Shown here in pieces: positions 53,786 to 62,308 of a stretch of DNA of 64,000 nucleotides (positions within the stretch are counted from its first letter, which is position 1; every line of letters begins with the position of its first letter). The stretch lies in contig JBBIHB010000013.1 in the NCBI GenBank assembly GCA_037447215.1, positions 13,546-77,545 on the forward strand, written 5' to 3'. This stretch comes from UBA1413 sp037447215. Its GTDB lineage: Bacteria > Bacteroidota > Bacteroidia > Bacteroidales > Prolixibacteraceae. The notes below the pieces were generated by a model. That model saw only the letters and a program-made list of their open reading frames with translations. It made no database searches and was not told where the DNA came from. Made by a program: the position numbers and the translations under genes.

Positions 53786-54528
53786 GGACATATGGCTTGA
53801 TTGGTTACCCCCTTGGGCATTCATTTTCAAGCAGGTTTTTTACTGAAAAATTCGCCAGGGAACAAAAACAGGAAAAATACCTGAATTTTGAAATTTCAAC
53901 TATTGATAGGGTCATTGATGTAATATTAAGCCATTGCGAACTAGTTGGTCTGAATGTGACGATCCCCTACAAATCGCAGATAATACCTTTTCTCGATGAA
54001 CTCGACGATACCTCCCGTGCTATTGGAGCGGTAAATACCATCAGGATTGAACGCCGGAGTCACGGCCGGATTTACCTGAAAGGTTTCAACACCGATGTTT
54101 ATGGTTTTGAAGAGAGCATCCGCCCCATTTTGAAACCCTGGCATAAAAAAGCTTTGGTTCTGGGTTCAGGTGGAGCATCAAAGGCAGTGTTATATGTATT
54201 CGAAAAAATGGGAATCGGGACTTCATTGGTTTCTCGGAAACAAAACCAAGAAAAAACATTGACATATAGTGAGTTAACCCGTGAAATTATGTCGGAAAAC
54301 ACCATAATTATCAACACCACACCGTTGGGGACTTATCCCGAAACCGGATTATTCCCTGAGATTCCGTATGGATATTTAACTGAAAAGCATCTTTTATACG
54401 ACCTGGTTTATAATCCGCCCATAACAGAATTTATTAAACGTGGACTTGACAAAAAAGTAACCATAAAAAACGGGTATGAGATGCTTGAATTACAAGCCCT
54501 CAAAGCTTATGAAATCTGGAACCATTAA
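53782..54528 (+). CDS. aroE: Shikimate dehydrogenase
   Basis: A 248-residue enzyme. The shikimate site has GYPLGHSFSSRFFTEKF, catalytic Lys in LNVTIPYKSQI and Asp in KGFNTDVYGFEESI. The NADP site has LGSGGASKAVLYVFE, and GYEMLELQA closes the protein, all as in AroE. It reduces 3-dehydroshikimate to shikimate in aromatic amino-acid synthesis. Its start overlaps the DUF368 stop by 4 bases; it is convergent with the PEP-synthase-like gene with a 7-base gap. Confidence 0.96.
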   Translation: MRTYGLIGYPLGHSFSSRFFTEKFAREQKQEKYLNFEISTIDRVIDVILSHCELVGLNVTIPYKSQIIPFLDELDDTSRAIGAVNTIRIERRSHGRIYLKGFNTDVYGFEESIRPILKPWHKKALVLGSGGASKAVLYVFEKMGIGTSLVSRKQNQEKTLTYSELTREIMSENTIIINTTPLGTYPETGLFPEIPYGYLTEKHLLYDLVYNPPITEFIKRGLDKKVTIKNGYEMLELQALKAYEIWNH

Positions 54529-54535
54529 CCTGCTT

Positions 54536-57523
54536 TTATTCTCCGTTTTCGAACCTTATTACTGCCTGCCGTTTTCTTCCGTCCATTAATATATTCAGGG
54601 GTTTATCAAACCTGACATGCCTTACATATCCGGCATTCCTGACAATCTCCTGATTGTAAAGTACATCCATTTTGATAAATGATGTGTTTGAGTTATGGGG
54701 AATAGCAAAATAGCCAACGTTCATGGAAGTAACGTTATGGAAAAAGTGCGATCCCAGGGAACCTTCGAGTGGAAAATCATGCAATCCGATTTCTACAATC
54801 ACCCGTGCTTTTGATATGCCTGCCCAGTAAACCGGGATACCTGTAAAATGGTCATTTGATCCCCATCTGCCAGGTCCTATAAGGATATAATCAAGGTAAT
54901 TTTCTTCAAAATATTTGTTAAAATTACTGATTTCGCTTGCTATTTCTTTGGTAATCAGAGAACTGAACTGATGAGGTTCGACAAATACCACATCCCTGAT
55001 ATGTGACAATGATCCATTTCCCATGCCCCTTTCGGCATACATCAACAAATTGTTTTCATCGGGTGTAACCGGTTCAATATTGACCTCCTCTTCTCTTCTG
55101 ATCAGTGGCTTGATCTGTAGCAGGTAAAAAGTGGGCAATCCATTATCACCAGGCTTAAGGTCGATGGCATACTCCATTTCGACAGGAGCCCCCATAGCTT
55201 CCCTGAAAAGTTTCAGCAAAAGCCTTAAAGTGTCAGGCAATGGGATCGAATTATATTTGAGTATATTGGCAAAATCAACTACCCGAGGGCCTGGGAATGG
55301 CATTCCTGGTACAAGTTCATCATTTTCCATATTATAGGTAGAAACACTCATGTCGAGTGTGCCATCAGCTTCGGCTTCTTTAATCCTGAAACGTTTCACT
55401 GCGGCAAGTTCACCCTCTTTCACCAGGTCGAAGGTTATACGGGTCATATCAATGGAATAAAAATGTCGCTGCGATTCCCTGATCTGATCACGCAATGAAG
55501 TGCTGTTCAGTGTCGGATACCTTGGGCAGTACCGGTAAGCATTCTCGCCCCCTGCTACGTACATTCCGAGTCCTACTGCAGTAACAGAAAAGCCGTCTTC
55601 GGGTTCCATATATGAAACCGGGTAATAATTATACGATTGCGCTATTCCAGAGATGTGCGGATAATATTTTCCATTGAATTCGTGCCCCACCACCTCTTGG
55701 ATGATAACTGCCATTTTTTCTTCTTCAATTTTGTAGTCGATTGCATCGAAATACATCTGGGCCGATTCGGTAAAAATACTGGCATACACCAGCTTAATGG
55801 CTGTAACCAACTGTTCGAAACGCACTTCTAAATTGGGGTGGTTATTGGGTATCAGGAAAGTGGAATAAACCCCGGAGAATGGCCTGAGCAGCGAATCTTC
55901 AAACAATCCCGACGAGCGGATGGCCAAAGGGCACTTCATTACCGAAAGGTATTCCATAAGCTTTTCGTTGATATCGTCATCGAACCTCGATTCAAGGAAC
56001 TGTGTCCGGATGCTTTCGTAATCATTGGTACTGTATATGGTTTCGTAAATGTTGTTCGATTCCAGGAAGCGGTCGAACTCGACAGTTCCGAGTACTGCAG
56101 TTGTGGGGATCCGTATTGACATACCATTAATGATCCTGCTGAAATCTATGTTTTCGATGAAATGGCTCATAAAGGCCATCCCCCTTCCCTTTCCACCTAA
56201 TGATCCTTTTCCTATCCTGACCACATAACGGTTGCAATTTACCAGTCCAGGTTCAAACTTGATGATCCTTCCCTGAAGTTTCTTAAGCCTTACTTCCCTG
56301 AAAACATCGAGGCAAAACTGCCTTAAATCTTCGGTACTGCCAAAATCTTCGGTCTGATAAGGTTTCAGTTTGTCGGCCATATTGATTTCACCGCGTGCCA
56401 TCAGCCAGGTACTGAAAGAGTTCCTCCTTCCATGGTATTCGAGCGCCGAGTCGGGTATAATTTTAAACATCTCTTCAAACTCCTGGAGGTTCCGTGCTTC
56501 CATGAGCGGGGTACCGTCCAAGTCTTTGAAAACAAAATTGCCAAACCCAAGCCTTCGGTAGAGGAAATTAAGAATATCGAGGGCAAGACTATCTGAATTT
56601 TTGTCGATAAAATCGGCCCCCACCTGATGTGCGCGCTGTGCATTGCTGATATCATGCGATTGCAGGAGAAGGGGTATCGGGAATGGCATCACCTGGTTAA
56701 CATACCTGAGGAGTTCAACTCCGGCATTTTCATCAACTGAACCATTACGTTCAAATTTAACATCCGAAATTACGCAGAGAATATAGTCACGGTAGCTGTC
56801 GATCACCTTAACAGCATCCTGATAAGTACTCACGAGGATAACTTTTGGCCTGGCTCGCATCTTAACAATTTTGTTGAGTTCTGTTGCCGATTCGTCCTCT
56901 ACCAGGTTCTGGGTCTGCGTCATTATGGTAGCATACAGCATAGGCAAGTAGCGCGAATAGTACTGAATGCTGTCCTCTACAAGCAATACCACCCTGACAT
57001 TCCCCAATTGAGTATCTGGGGCAAGGTTTTTCTGGTCCTCAATATATTTGATCATTGCCAGGAACACATTGCTGTTTCCATTCCATACAAATGCCCGATC
57101 GAAATAATCGGCCCTGATGCTTTCTGTTTGAAAATACTTCAGATCGGCATTGTTATTTGCAAGAAGGAGAATGGGCATGGAAGGCTTTTTCTGATGTATT
57201 GCTTTTGCAGTCCTTAAAGGTGTCGATTTATCGAGCCCGGTCATAATAATAACCACATCAAAATCGCGCTGATCAAGTATCTGCAGGGCTTCGTCCATGG
57301 TGCTGACGCTTGTAAAACGTGGAGCGGCGTACAGATTAAGCTGAAGATATTCACCTACAATCTTATCGCTGATCTGTCCCTCTCTGACAATTGAATAGGA
57401 ATCGTAAATGGTGGCAATCAGCAATACCTCCTTCACTTTGAATGGCATCAACTCGTGAAATATATCCCGGTCGCTTTTCTTTTTTTTGTATATCGATGAT
57501 AGTGTGATGCTTTCCAAATCCAT
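54536..57523 (-). CDS. PEP/pyruvate-binding domain protein with receiver-like N-terminal modules
   Basis: A 995-residue protein. The first 350 residues look like two receiver-type folds (FKVKEVLLIATIYDSYSIVR, FDVVIIMTGLD; then VRVVLLVEDSIQYYSRYLPML with ILCVISDVKF, where the Asp stands in the phospho-acceptor place). From about 430 there is a pyruvate-phosphate-dikinase/PEP-synthase nucleotide domain: GKGSLGGKGRGMAFMSHF, CPLAIRSSGLFEDSLLRPFSGVYSTF, VGHEFNGKYYP, PTFYLLQIKPL. The His-carrying swivel and PEP barrel domains are not seen; the last 190 residues are a different domain (LDYILIGPGRWGSND). A Bacteroidota-type family of unclear function. Confidence 0.85.
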   Translation of the reverse strand: MDLESITLSSIYKKKKSDRDIFHELMPFKVKEVLLIATIYDSYSIVREGQISDKIVGEYLQLNLYAAPRFTSVSTMDEALQILDQRDFDVVIIMTGLDKSTPLRTAKAIHQKKPSMPILLLANNNADLKYFQTESIRADYFDRAFVWNGNSNVFLAMIKYIEDQKNLAPDTQLGNVRVVLLVEDSIQYYSRYLPMLYATIMTQTQNLVEDESATELNKIVKMRARPKVILVSTYQDAVKVIDSYRDYILCVISDVKFERNGSVDENAGVELLRYVNQVMPFPIPLLLQSHDISNAQRAHQVGADFIDKNSDSLALDILNFLYRRLGFGNFVFKDLDGTPLMEARNLQEFEEMFKIIPDSALEYHGRRNSFSTWLMARGEINMADKLKPYQTEDFGSTEDLRQFCLDVFREVRLKKLQGRIIKFEPGLVNCNRYVVRIGKGSLGGKGRGMAFMSHFIENIDFSRIINGMSIRIPTTAVLGTVEFDRFLESNNIYETIYSTNDYESIRTQFLESRFDDDINEKLMEYLSVMKCPLAIRSSGLFEDSLLRPFSGVYSTFLIPNNHPNLEVRFEQLVTAIKLVYASIFTESAQMYFDAIDYKIEEEKMAVIIQEVVGHEFNGKYYPHISGIAQSYNYYPVSYMEPEDGFSVTAVGLGMYVAGGENAYRYCPRYPTLNSTSLRDQIRESQRHFYSIDMTRITFDLVKEGELAAVKRFRIKEAEADGTLDMSVSTYNMENDELVPGMPFPGPRVVDFANILKYNSIPLPDTLRLLLKLFREAMGAPVEMEYAIDLKPGDNGLPTFYLLQIKPLIRREEEVNIEPVTPDENNLLMYAERGMGNGSLSHIRDVVFVEPHQFSSLITKEIASEISNFNKYFEENYLDYILIGPGRWGSNDHFTGIPVYWAGISKARVIVEIGLHDFPLEGSLGSHFFHNVTSMNVGYFAIPHNSNTSFIKMDVLYNQEIVRNAGYVRHVRFDKPLNILMDGRKRQAVIRFENGE

Positions 57524-57572
57524 AGCGTGACTATTTTCGGAGAAAATTAGTTATAATCCCTATTATAAACAA

Positions 57573-57602
57573 AAAAACCTCATCCAGGCGGATGAAGTTT
57601 TC
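57573..57602 (-). terminator. Terminator after korB
   Basis: AAAACCTCATCC, loop AGGC, GGATGAAGTTTT: stem of about 11 pairs with one mismatch, preceded on the plus strand by an A run that becomes a T run on the minus strand. Confidence 0.7.
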
Positions 57603-57624
57603 AATATACAATATCAATAGTTGG

Positions 57625-58686
57625 TTACCTCCTGTTATGACAGGAACCGTTATTATCAAAACCGGTTCCGGTATCCTCAACCACCCAGGTATTTCCTGAC
57701 ATTAAAAGATCGTCCATAGTTTTAATGGGGCTTAAAGCCTCAATCTCCTCAATCTGTGCTGTCATTTCAACATCGTAAGCCGGTGCCTCTACACTTCGGA
57801 TTACACCAAATGCAACAGGGAAAGCAGGCAGTTGCATATTAACAAGCGCCAGGTGTAGCGATGGATCGGGATCAGTGGCATCATGTACGAGGATATCATC
57901 TTCAGTAATTCCATTCTCCCCAATAGTAACCACCGAAAGCTTGCCCTTGACAAAGGCTAACCCTTCCTGGTTATTTTCGCCGAAAATCATAGGTTCTCCA
58001 TGACGGAGGATCAACTGGCGGTCAGCTTTATGCACAGGGTCGGTAATCTCATCGTGGATCCCATCATTGAAAATCACACAATTCTGAAGGACTTCGACAA
58101 CTGAAGTACCTTTATGGCGTGCTGCCGAAATGAATACATCCTGGCTGAGTTTGATGTTGGTATCGATTGAGCGGGCAAAAAAAGTGCCCCTGGCGCCAAT
58201 TACAAGCTGCCCTGGAATAAATGCATCCTCAATGGTTCCGTAGGGCGAGGTTTTGGTTTTAAACCCGCGGTCGGTAGTGGGCGAATATTGTCCTTTTGTA
58301 AGTCCATAAATTTTGTTGTTGAATAAAATCAGGTTGATGTCTATATTTCTCCTTATCAGGTGAATAAAATGATTCCCCCCTATGGCCATACCATCACCAT
58401 CGCCGGTTATTACCCATACATTCAGGTCGGGATTTGCACATTTAACACCCGATGCCACTGCCATTGCCCTTCCGTGGATGGTGTGAAAACCATAGGTGCT
58501 CATATAATATGGGAAGCGTGATGAGCAGCCAATGCCAGAAATGATGGCAAACCTTTCATGTTTAACCCCAAGTTCGGCCATGGTACGCTGCACAGCATTC
58601 ATGATGGCATAATCGCCACAACCCGGGCACCAGCGAACTTCGTTTTCGCTCTTAAAATCCTTGATGGTATATTTCAAATCGCTCAT
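57625..58686 (-). CDS. korB: 2-oxoglutarate (2-oxoacid):ferredoxin oxidoreductase, beta subunit
   Basis: A 353-residue TPP-binding subunit. The WCPGCGDYAI motif near residue 20 provides cluster Cys residues, GIGCSSR follows, and GDGDGMAIGGNHFIHLIRRNIDINLILFNN is the TPP/Mg site. The C-terminal Lys-rich CoA region fits KorB. With KorA it oxidises 2-oxoglutarate to succinyl-CoA, CO2 and reduced ferredoxin, or the reverse in reductive metabolism. Three bases separate it from korA. A role with other 2-oxoacids cannot be excluded. Confidence 0.94.
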   Translation of the reverse strand: MSDLKYTIKDFKSENEVRWCPGCGDYAIMNAVQRTMAELGVKHERFAIISGIGCSSRFPYYMSTYGFHTIHGRAMAVASGVKCANPDLNVWVITGDGDGMAIGGNHFIHLIRRNIDINLILFNNKIYGLTKGQYSPTTDRGFKTKTSPYGTIEDAFIPGQLVIGARGTFFARSIDTNIKLSQDVFISAARHKGTSVVEVLQNCVIFNDGIHDEITDPVHKADRQLILRHGEPMIFGENNQEGLAFVKGKLSVVTIGENGITEDDILVHDATDPDPSLHLALVNMQLPAFPVAFGVIRSVEAPAYDVEMTAQIEEIEALSPIKTMDDLLMSGNTWVVEDTGTGFDNNGSCHNRR

Positions 58687-58688
58687 GG

Positions 58689-60527
58689 TTAATCCTCCAG
58701 AAGTTTATTAACGGCGGCTTTTAATTCTTTTACAGTAAAAGGCAATCCCTGCACTTTATTATATTGATGGTATTCAAATCCGGGAACTTTATCTCGCAGG
58801 TAACTCGCAAATTGTCCGAGGTTAAGTTCGCAAACAATTATTTTCCTGAACTTACTGAACACATCTTTTACGTTTGCAGGCAGTGGCATTATGTAATTGA
58901 AATGCGCAAGGCTGACATTTTTACCTTCCTGCCGGAGTTCGCGGAGGGTACTAACCATGTGCCCGTATGTGCCTCCCCAGCCAATTATTAAAACTTCACC
59001 TTTTTCATCGCCACAAACCTCAAGATCGGGAACCATATCGATAACCTTCTCCACTTTAGCTTTTCGTATCTCACAGTTTTTCTGGTGGTTTTCCGGGTCA
59101 TGGCTCACATTGCCCATGATGTTTTTTTCGAGTCCACCAATGCGGTGCTGGAAGCCATCCATACCAGGTATTGCCCACTCGCGTGCAAGGGTTACTTCAT
59201 CGCGGCGGTAAGCTTTAAAAACAGCAGGATCCTTTGCAAAGCGGGGCTTAATTTCGGGTAACTCTTTCATTTGAGTCACTTTCCAGGGTTCGCTCCCGTT
59301 TCCAAGGAATCCGTCGGTAAGCAGTACCACAGGTACCATTCTTTCGAGTGCAATTTTTGCTGCTTTATAAGCAAACCAGAAACAATCGGAAGGCGTACTG
59401 GCAGCTAACACCACTAAAGGGCTTTCGCCGTTTCGGCCATAGAGTGCCTGTAACAGGTCCGACTGTTCGGTTTTGGTTGGCAACCCGGTTGAAGGCCCTC
59501 CTCTTTGAACATTGACAATGACCAGGGGTAATTCAGCCATTACAGCAAGCCCTATGGCTTCCAATTTCAGGGCAAAACCAGGACCTGAAGTTGTTGTAAC
59601 GGCGAGGTTACCAGCAAAGGCAGCACCAATGGCTGTTGTAATTCCCGCAATCTCATCTTCGGCTTGAAACGATTTAACCCCAAGGTCTTTCCTGTCAGAC
59701 AAAGCCTGAAGGATTTCGGTAGCCGGGGTTATGGGGTAAGAACCCACAAAAAGCTGCAATCCGGCTTTTTCGGCAGCAGCAATCAATCCCCAAGCAGTGG
59801 CCTGGTTGCCGTTCATATTGCGGTATATACCCGGTTCAATCCGGGCTGGATTTACCAGGTATTGCGGTGTTACGTGCTGCAGGTTTTGTCCATAATTGTA
59901 CCCGGCACGAAGTACCCGTAAATTGGATTCTACAACCAAAGGTTTTTTTGAAAACTTGGTATGGATATATTCTTCAATATAAGTTAGCGGACGGTTAAAA
60001 ATCCAGCAAACCAAACCAAGTGCAAGCATATTTTTACTGCGAAGGATACTTTTGTTGTCGAGTCCAAGGTCTTTCAGGCTTTCCTGTGTCAATGTTGTAA
60101 TCGGTATGGCAATTTTGTTGTAATCGTGCAGGTCGCATTCGGCAAACGGATCATCGGTTTGAAAATTTGCTTTCCGAAGGTTCTTTTCGTTAAAGGCATC
60201 CCGGTCGTAAATAATTGTACCTCCAGGATTCATAAACCTTGCATTTGCCTTAACCGCTGCAGGGTTCATAGCCACCAGGACATGGGCAAAATCACCCGGG
60301 GTGTTGATGGCTTTATGCCCGAATTGAACCTGAAAACCCGAAACACCCCCAACGGTTCCCTGAGGAGCCCTGATTTCAGATGGATAGTCGGGAAAAGTGG
60401 AAATATCGTTTCCCAGTAGGGCCGACGCATCCGAAAACAAGGTTCCGGTCAACTGCATTCCGTCGCCCGAATCACCCGAAAACCTAATGGCCACCTCTTC
60501 GAGTTCGACTACTTTTGCTTCCTTCAT
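58689..60527 (-). CDS. korA: 2-oxoglutarate (2-oxoacid):ferredoxin oxidoreductase, fused gamma-alpha subunit
   Basis: A 612-residue protein with the gamma domain first (EEVAIRFSGDSGDGMQLTG, FPDYPSEIRAPQGTVGGVSGFQVQFG) fused to the alpha pyrimidine-binding domain (GLIAAAEKAGLQLFVGSYPITPATEILQAL, AEDEIAGITTAIGAAFAGNLAVTTTSGPGFALK, QRGGPSTGLPTKTEQSDLLQALYGRNGE). This is the common KorA organisation. It is the first gene of korAB; a TATTTTTG box is 54-61 bases upstream, with the gamma carbonic anhydrase gene divergent. Confidence 0.95.
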   Translation of the reverse strand: MKEAKVVELEEVAIRFSGDSGDGMQLTGTLFSDASALLGNDISTFPDYPSEIRAPQGTVGGVSGFQVQFGHKAINTPGDFAHVLVAMNPAAVKANARFMNPGGTIIYDRDAFNEKNLRKANFQTDDPFAECDLHDYNKIAIPITTLTQESLKDLGLDNKSILRSKNMLALGLVCWIFNRPLTYIEEYIHTKFSKKPLVVESNLRVLRAGYNYGQNLQHVTPQYLVNPARIEPGIYRNMNGNQATAWGLIAAAEKAGLQLFVGSYPITPATEILQALSDRKDLGVKSFQAEDEIAGITTAIGAAFAGNLAVTTTSGPGFALKLEAIGLAVMAELPLVIVNVQRGGPSTGLPTKTEQSDLLQALYGRNGESPLVVLAASTPSDCFWFAYKAAKIALERMVPVVLLTDGFLGNGSEPWKVTQMKELPEIKPRFAKDPAVFKAYRRDEVTLAREWAIPGMDGFQHRIGGLEKNIMGNVSHDPENHQKNCEIRKAKVEKVIDMVPDLEVCGDEKGEVLIIGWGGTYGHMVSTLRELRQEGKNVSLAHFNYIMPLPANVKDVFSKFRKIIVCELNLGQFASYLRDKVPGFEYHQYNKVQGLPFTVKELKAAVNKLLED

Positions 60528-60580
60528 GGAGTCTTAATTTATATTGAAATTCTTGTTTATTATCCCACAATGGATGCAGG

Positions 60581-60588
60581 CAAAAATA
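60581..60588 (-). promoter_or_regulatory. Probable -7 element of korAB
   Basis: On the minus strand TATTTTTG matches TAnnTTTG exactly; initiation near 60574 gives a leader of about 47 bases. No good -33 box is at the right spacing. Confidence 0.4.
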
Positions 60589-60640
60589 ACCAATATTTAA
60601 AAGCCCATAAATGATAAAACCACAACTTTATTGCATTTAA

Positions 60641-60648
60641 TATCTTTG
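60641..60648 (+). promoter_or_regulatory. Probable -7 element of the carbonic anhydrase gene
   Basis: TATCTTTG matches TAnnTTTG exactly, 24 bases before the ATG at 60672. No clear TTTG at 19-21 bases upstream. Confidence 0.4.
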
Positions 60649-60671
60649 CAATATTTTAAAACGGTAATATT

Positions 60672-61187
60672 ATGGGATTTATAAAGTCACTTAATGGGAA
60701 AACCCCACGAATCGGCAATGATTGTTTTATTGCCGAAACAGCTGTAATAATCGGTGATGTAGAATTAGGCGACAATTGCAGCATTTGGTACAACGCAGTA
60801 ATCAGGGGCGATGTGCATTACATCAAAATCGGTAACAATACCAATGTTCAGGACGGGGCGGTTATTCATGCCACCTATCAGAAATCACCCACCAAAATTG
60901 GGGACAATGTAACCATTGCACATAATGCTACCGTGCATGGATGCACCCTTCACGACAACGTAATGATTGGTATCAGCGCTGTAGTACTCGACAATGCTGT
61001 GGTTGAAAGCAATTCGATTGTTGCTGCCGGGTCAGTAGTAACTAAAGGAACTGTTGTGGAATCGGGTAGTGTTTATGCAGGCATACCGGCCAAAAAAGTG
61101 AAAGATATTAGCCCCGAATTGCTTGAAGGTGAGGTAAAACGCATTGCCAATTCGTATGGTATGTACTCGGGATGGTATAAAGAATAA
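60672..61187 (+). CDS. Gamma carbonic anhydrase family protein
   Basis: A 171-residue left-handed beta-helix of hexapeptide repeats (ETAVIIGDVELGDNCSIWYNAVIRGDVHYIKIGNNTNVQDGAVIHATYQ, given here only in part: GDVELGDNCSIWYN and TNVQDGAVIHATY). The His ligands appear as HATYQ, IAHNATVHGC, as in gamma carbonic anhydrases of the YrdA/CaiE group. CO2/bicarbonate interconversion is possible, and the divergent korAB genes handle CO2, but many such proteins have no shown activity. Start ATG at 60672. Confidence 0.9.
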   Translation: MGFIKSLNGKTPRIGNDCFIAETAVIIGDVELGDNCSIWYNAVIRGDVHYIKIGNNTNVQDGAVIHATYQKSPTKIGDNVTIAHNATVHGCTLHDNVMIGISAVVLDNAVVESNSIVAAGSVVTKGTVVESGSVYAGIPAKKVKDISPELLEGEVKRIANSYGMYSGWYKE

Positions 61188-61210
61188 TACTTCCCATTCT
61201 TTACACATAA

Positions 61211-61290
61211 AAGTCCTGTAAGGACGACATGTTTATAGAAGTTTGAAATAGGCAATAGCCAAAATAGTCCCGTAGGAACGACATATTTAG
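61211..61290. repeat. Two copies of a REP-like palindromic element
   Basis: AGTCCTGTAAGGACGACAT at 61212-61230 and AGTCCCGTAGGAACGACAT at 61266-61284, 54 bases apart, each with a short GTCC..GGAC-type palindrome and followed by an A/T-rich GTTTAT or ATTTAG. Elements of the form TCCCGTAGGGACGACAT are scattered in intergenic DNA of many Bacteroidota genomes (recognised from experience, not searched here). They lie just after the carbonic anhydrase gene. Confidence 0.6.
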
Positions 61291-61408
61291 TTCGAAGGTT
61301 TTTTATTAAGTTCACCTTACCTTCCTAAATATTTTCCCTGTACCTTTTACTTCCCGAAATTCAGCTATTTTTAGGCCTCAGTTAAAATACAATTATCCGG
61401 ATTACGAT

Positions 61409-62308
61409 ATGAAACCAACATTGGTAATACTGGCTGCCGGAATGGGTAGCCGATATGGGGGATTAAAACAATTGGATGAAGTTGGCCCCAATGGCGAAGC
61501 AATTATTGACTACTCGTTGTATGATGCCATCAGGGCAGGATTTGGTAAAGTGGTATTTATTATCCGCACCGATTTTGCCAAAGAATTTAAAACATGTTTT
61601 GAACCCCGTTTGAAAGGACGGATTGAAACCGAATATGTCTTCCAATCGCTCGACAAAATTCCGGAAGGCTTTACCCTGAACCCCGAAAGGGAAAAACCCT
61701 GGGGCACAGCCCATGCTGTTCTGATGGCCAAAGATGCCGCAAAGGAACCTATGGCTGTAATTAATGCCGACGATTTCTATGGAAAAAAAGCCTTCCAGGT
61801 AATGGCCGATTTTCTCAGGTCATCATCTGATCCCGATGAATACTCGATGATAGGCTACAGGGTGGATAAAACCTTATCAGAACATGGAACCGTATCACGT
61901 GGGGTTTGCAATACCGATGAAAACGGTTACTTAACCACAGTAGTTGAAAGAACCAAAATCAAACGCGACGACGATGGTATCAATTATTATGAATCCGAAG
62001 GGAAAATCCCTTTGAAAGAAGACACTCCGGTATCGATGAATTTCTGGGGAATGAAACCAAATGTCTTCGATTATCTTGAAGAAGGGTTTATCAAATTCCT
62101 GAAAGAAAAAGGCAATGAACCAAAATCGGAGTATTTTATCCCACTTCTTATTAATGACAACATACAGATGGGGCGGATTAAAACCAAAGTGCTGGCTTGT
62201 GATGCACCCTGGTTTGGGGTAACATACCGCGAAGACAAACCGATTGCACAGCGTGAAATATTGAAACTGATTGATGCAGGAGTTTATCCGCAAAAATTAT
62301 GGAAATAA
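61409..62308 (+). CDS. Sugar-1-phosphate nucleotidyltransferase
   Basis: A 299-residue NTP-transferase fold protein: LAAGMGSRYGGLKQLDEVGPNGE at the N-terminus is the nucleotide loop (GxGSRxGGxKQ), with catalytic NADDFYGKKAF and NFWGMKPNVFDYLEEGFIKFL. It makes a nucleotide sugar from NTP and sugar-1-phosphate. The last 10 bases overlap the following kinase gene, and such kinase-uridylyltransferase pairs (NahK-type plus partner) act on hexosamines or hexoses; the sugar is not readable. Confidence 0.93.
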   Translation: MKPTLVILAAGMGSRYGGLKQLDEVGPNGEAIIDYSLYDAIRAGFGKVVFIIRTDFAKEFKTCFEPRLKGRIETEYVFQSLDKIPEGFTLNPEREKPWGTAHAVLMAKDAAKEPMAVINADDFYGKKAFQVMADFLRSSSDPDEYSMIGYRVDKTLSEHGTVSRGVCNTDENGYLTTVVERTKIKRDDDGINYYESEGKIPLKEDTPVSMNFWGMKPNVFDYLEEGFIKFLKEKGNEPKSEYFIPLLINDNIQMGRIKTKVLACDAPWFGVTYREDKPIAQREILKLIDAGVYPQKLWK

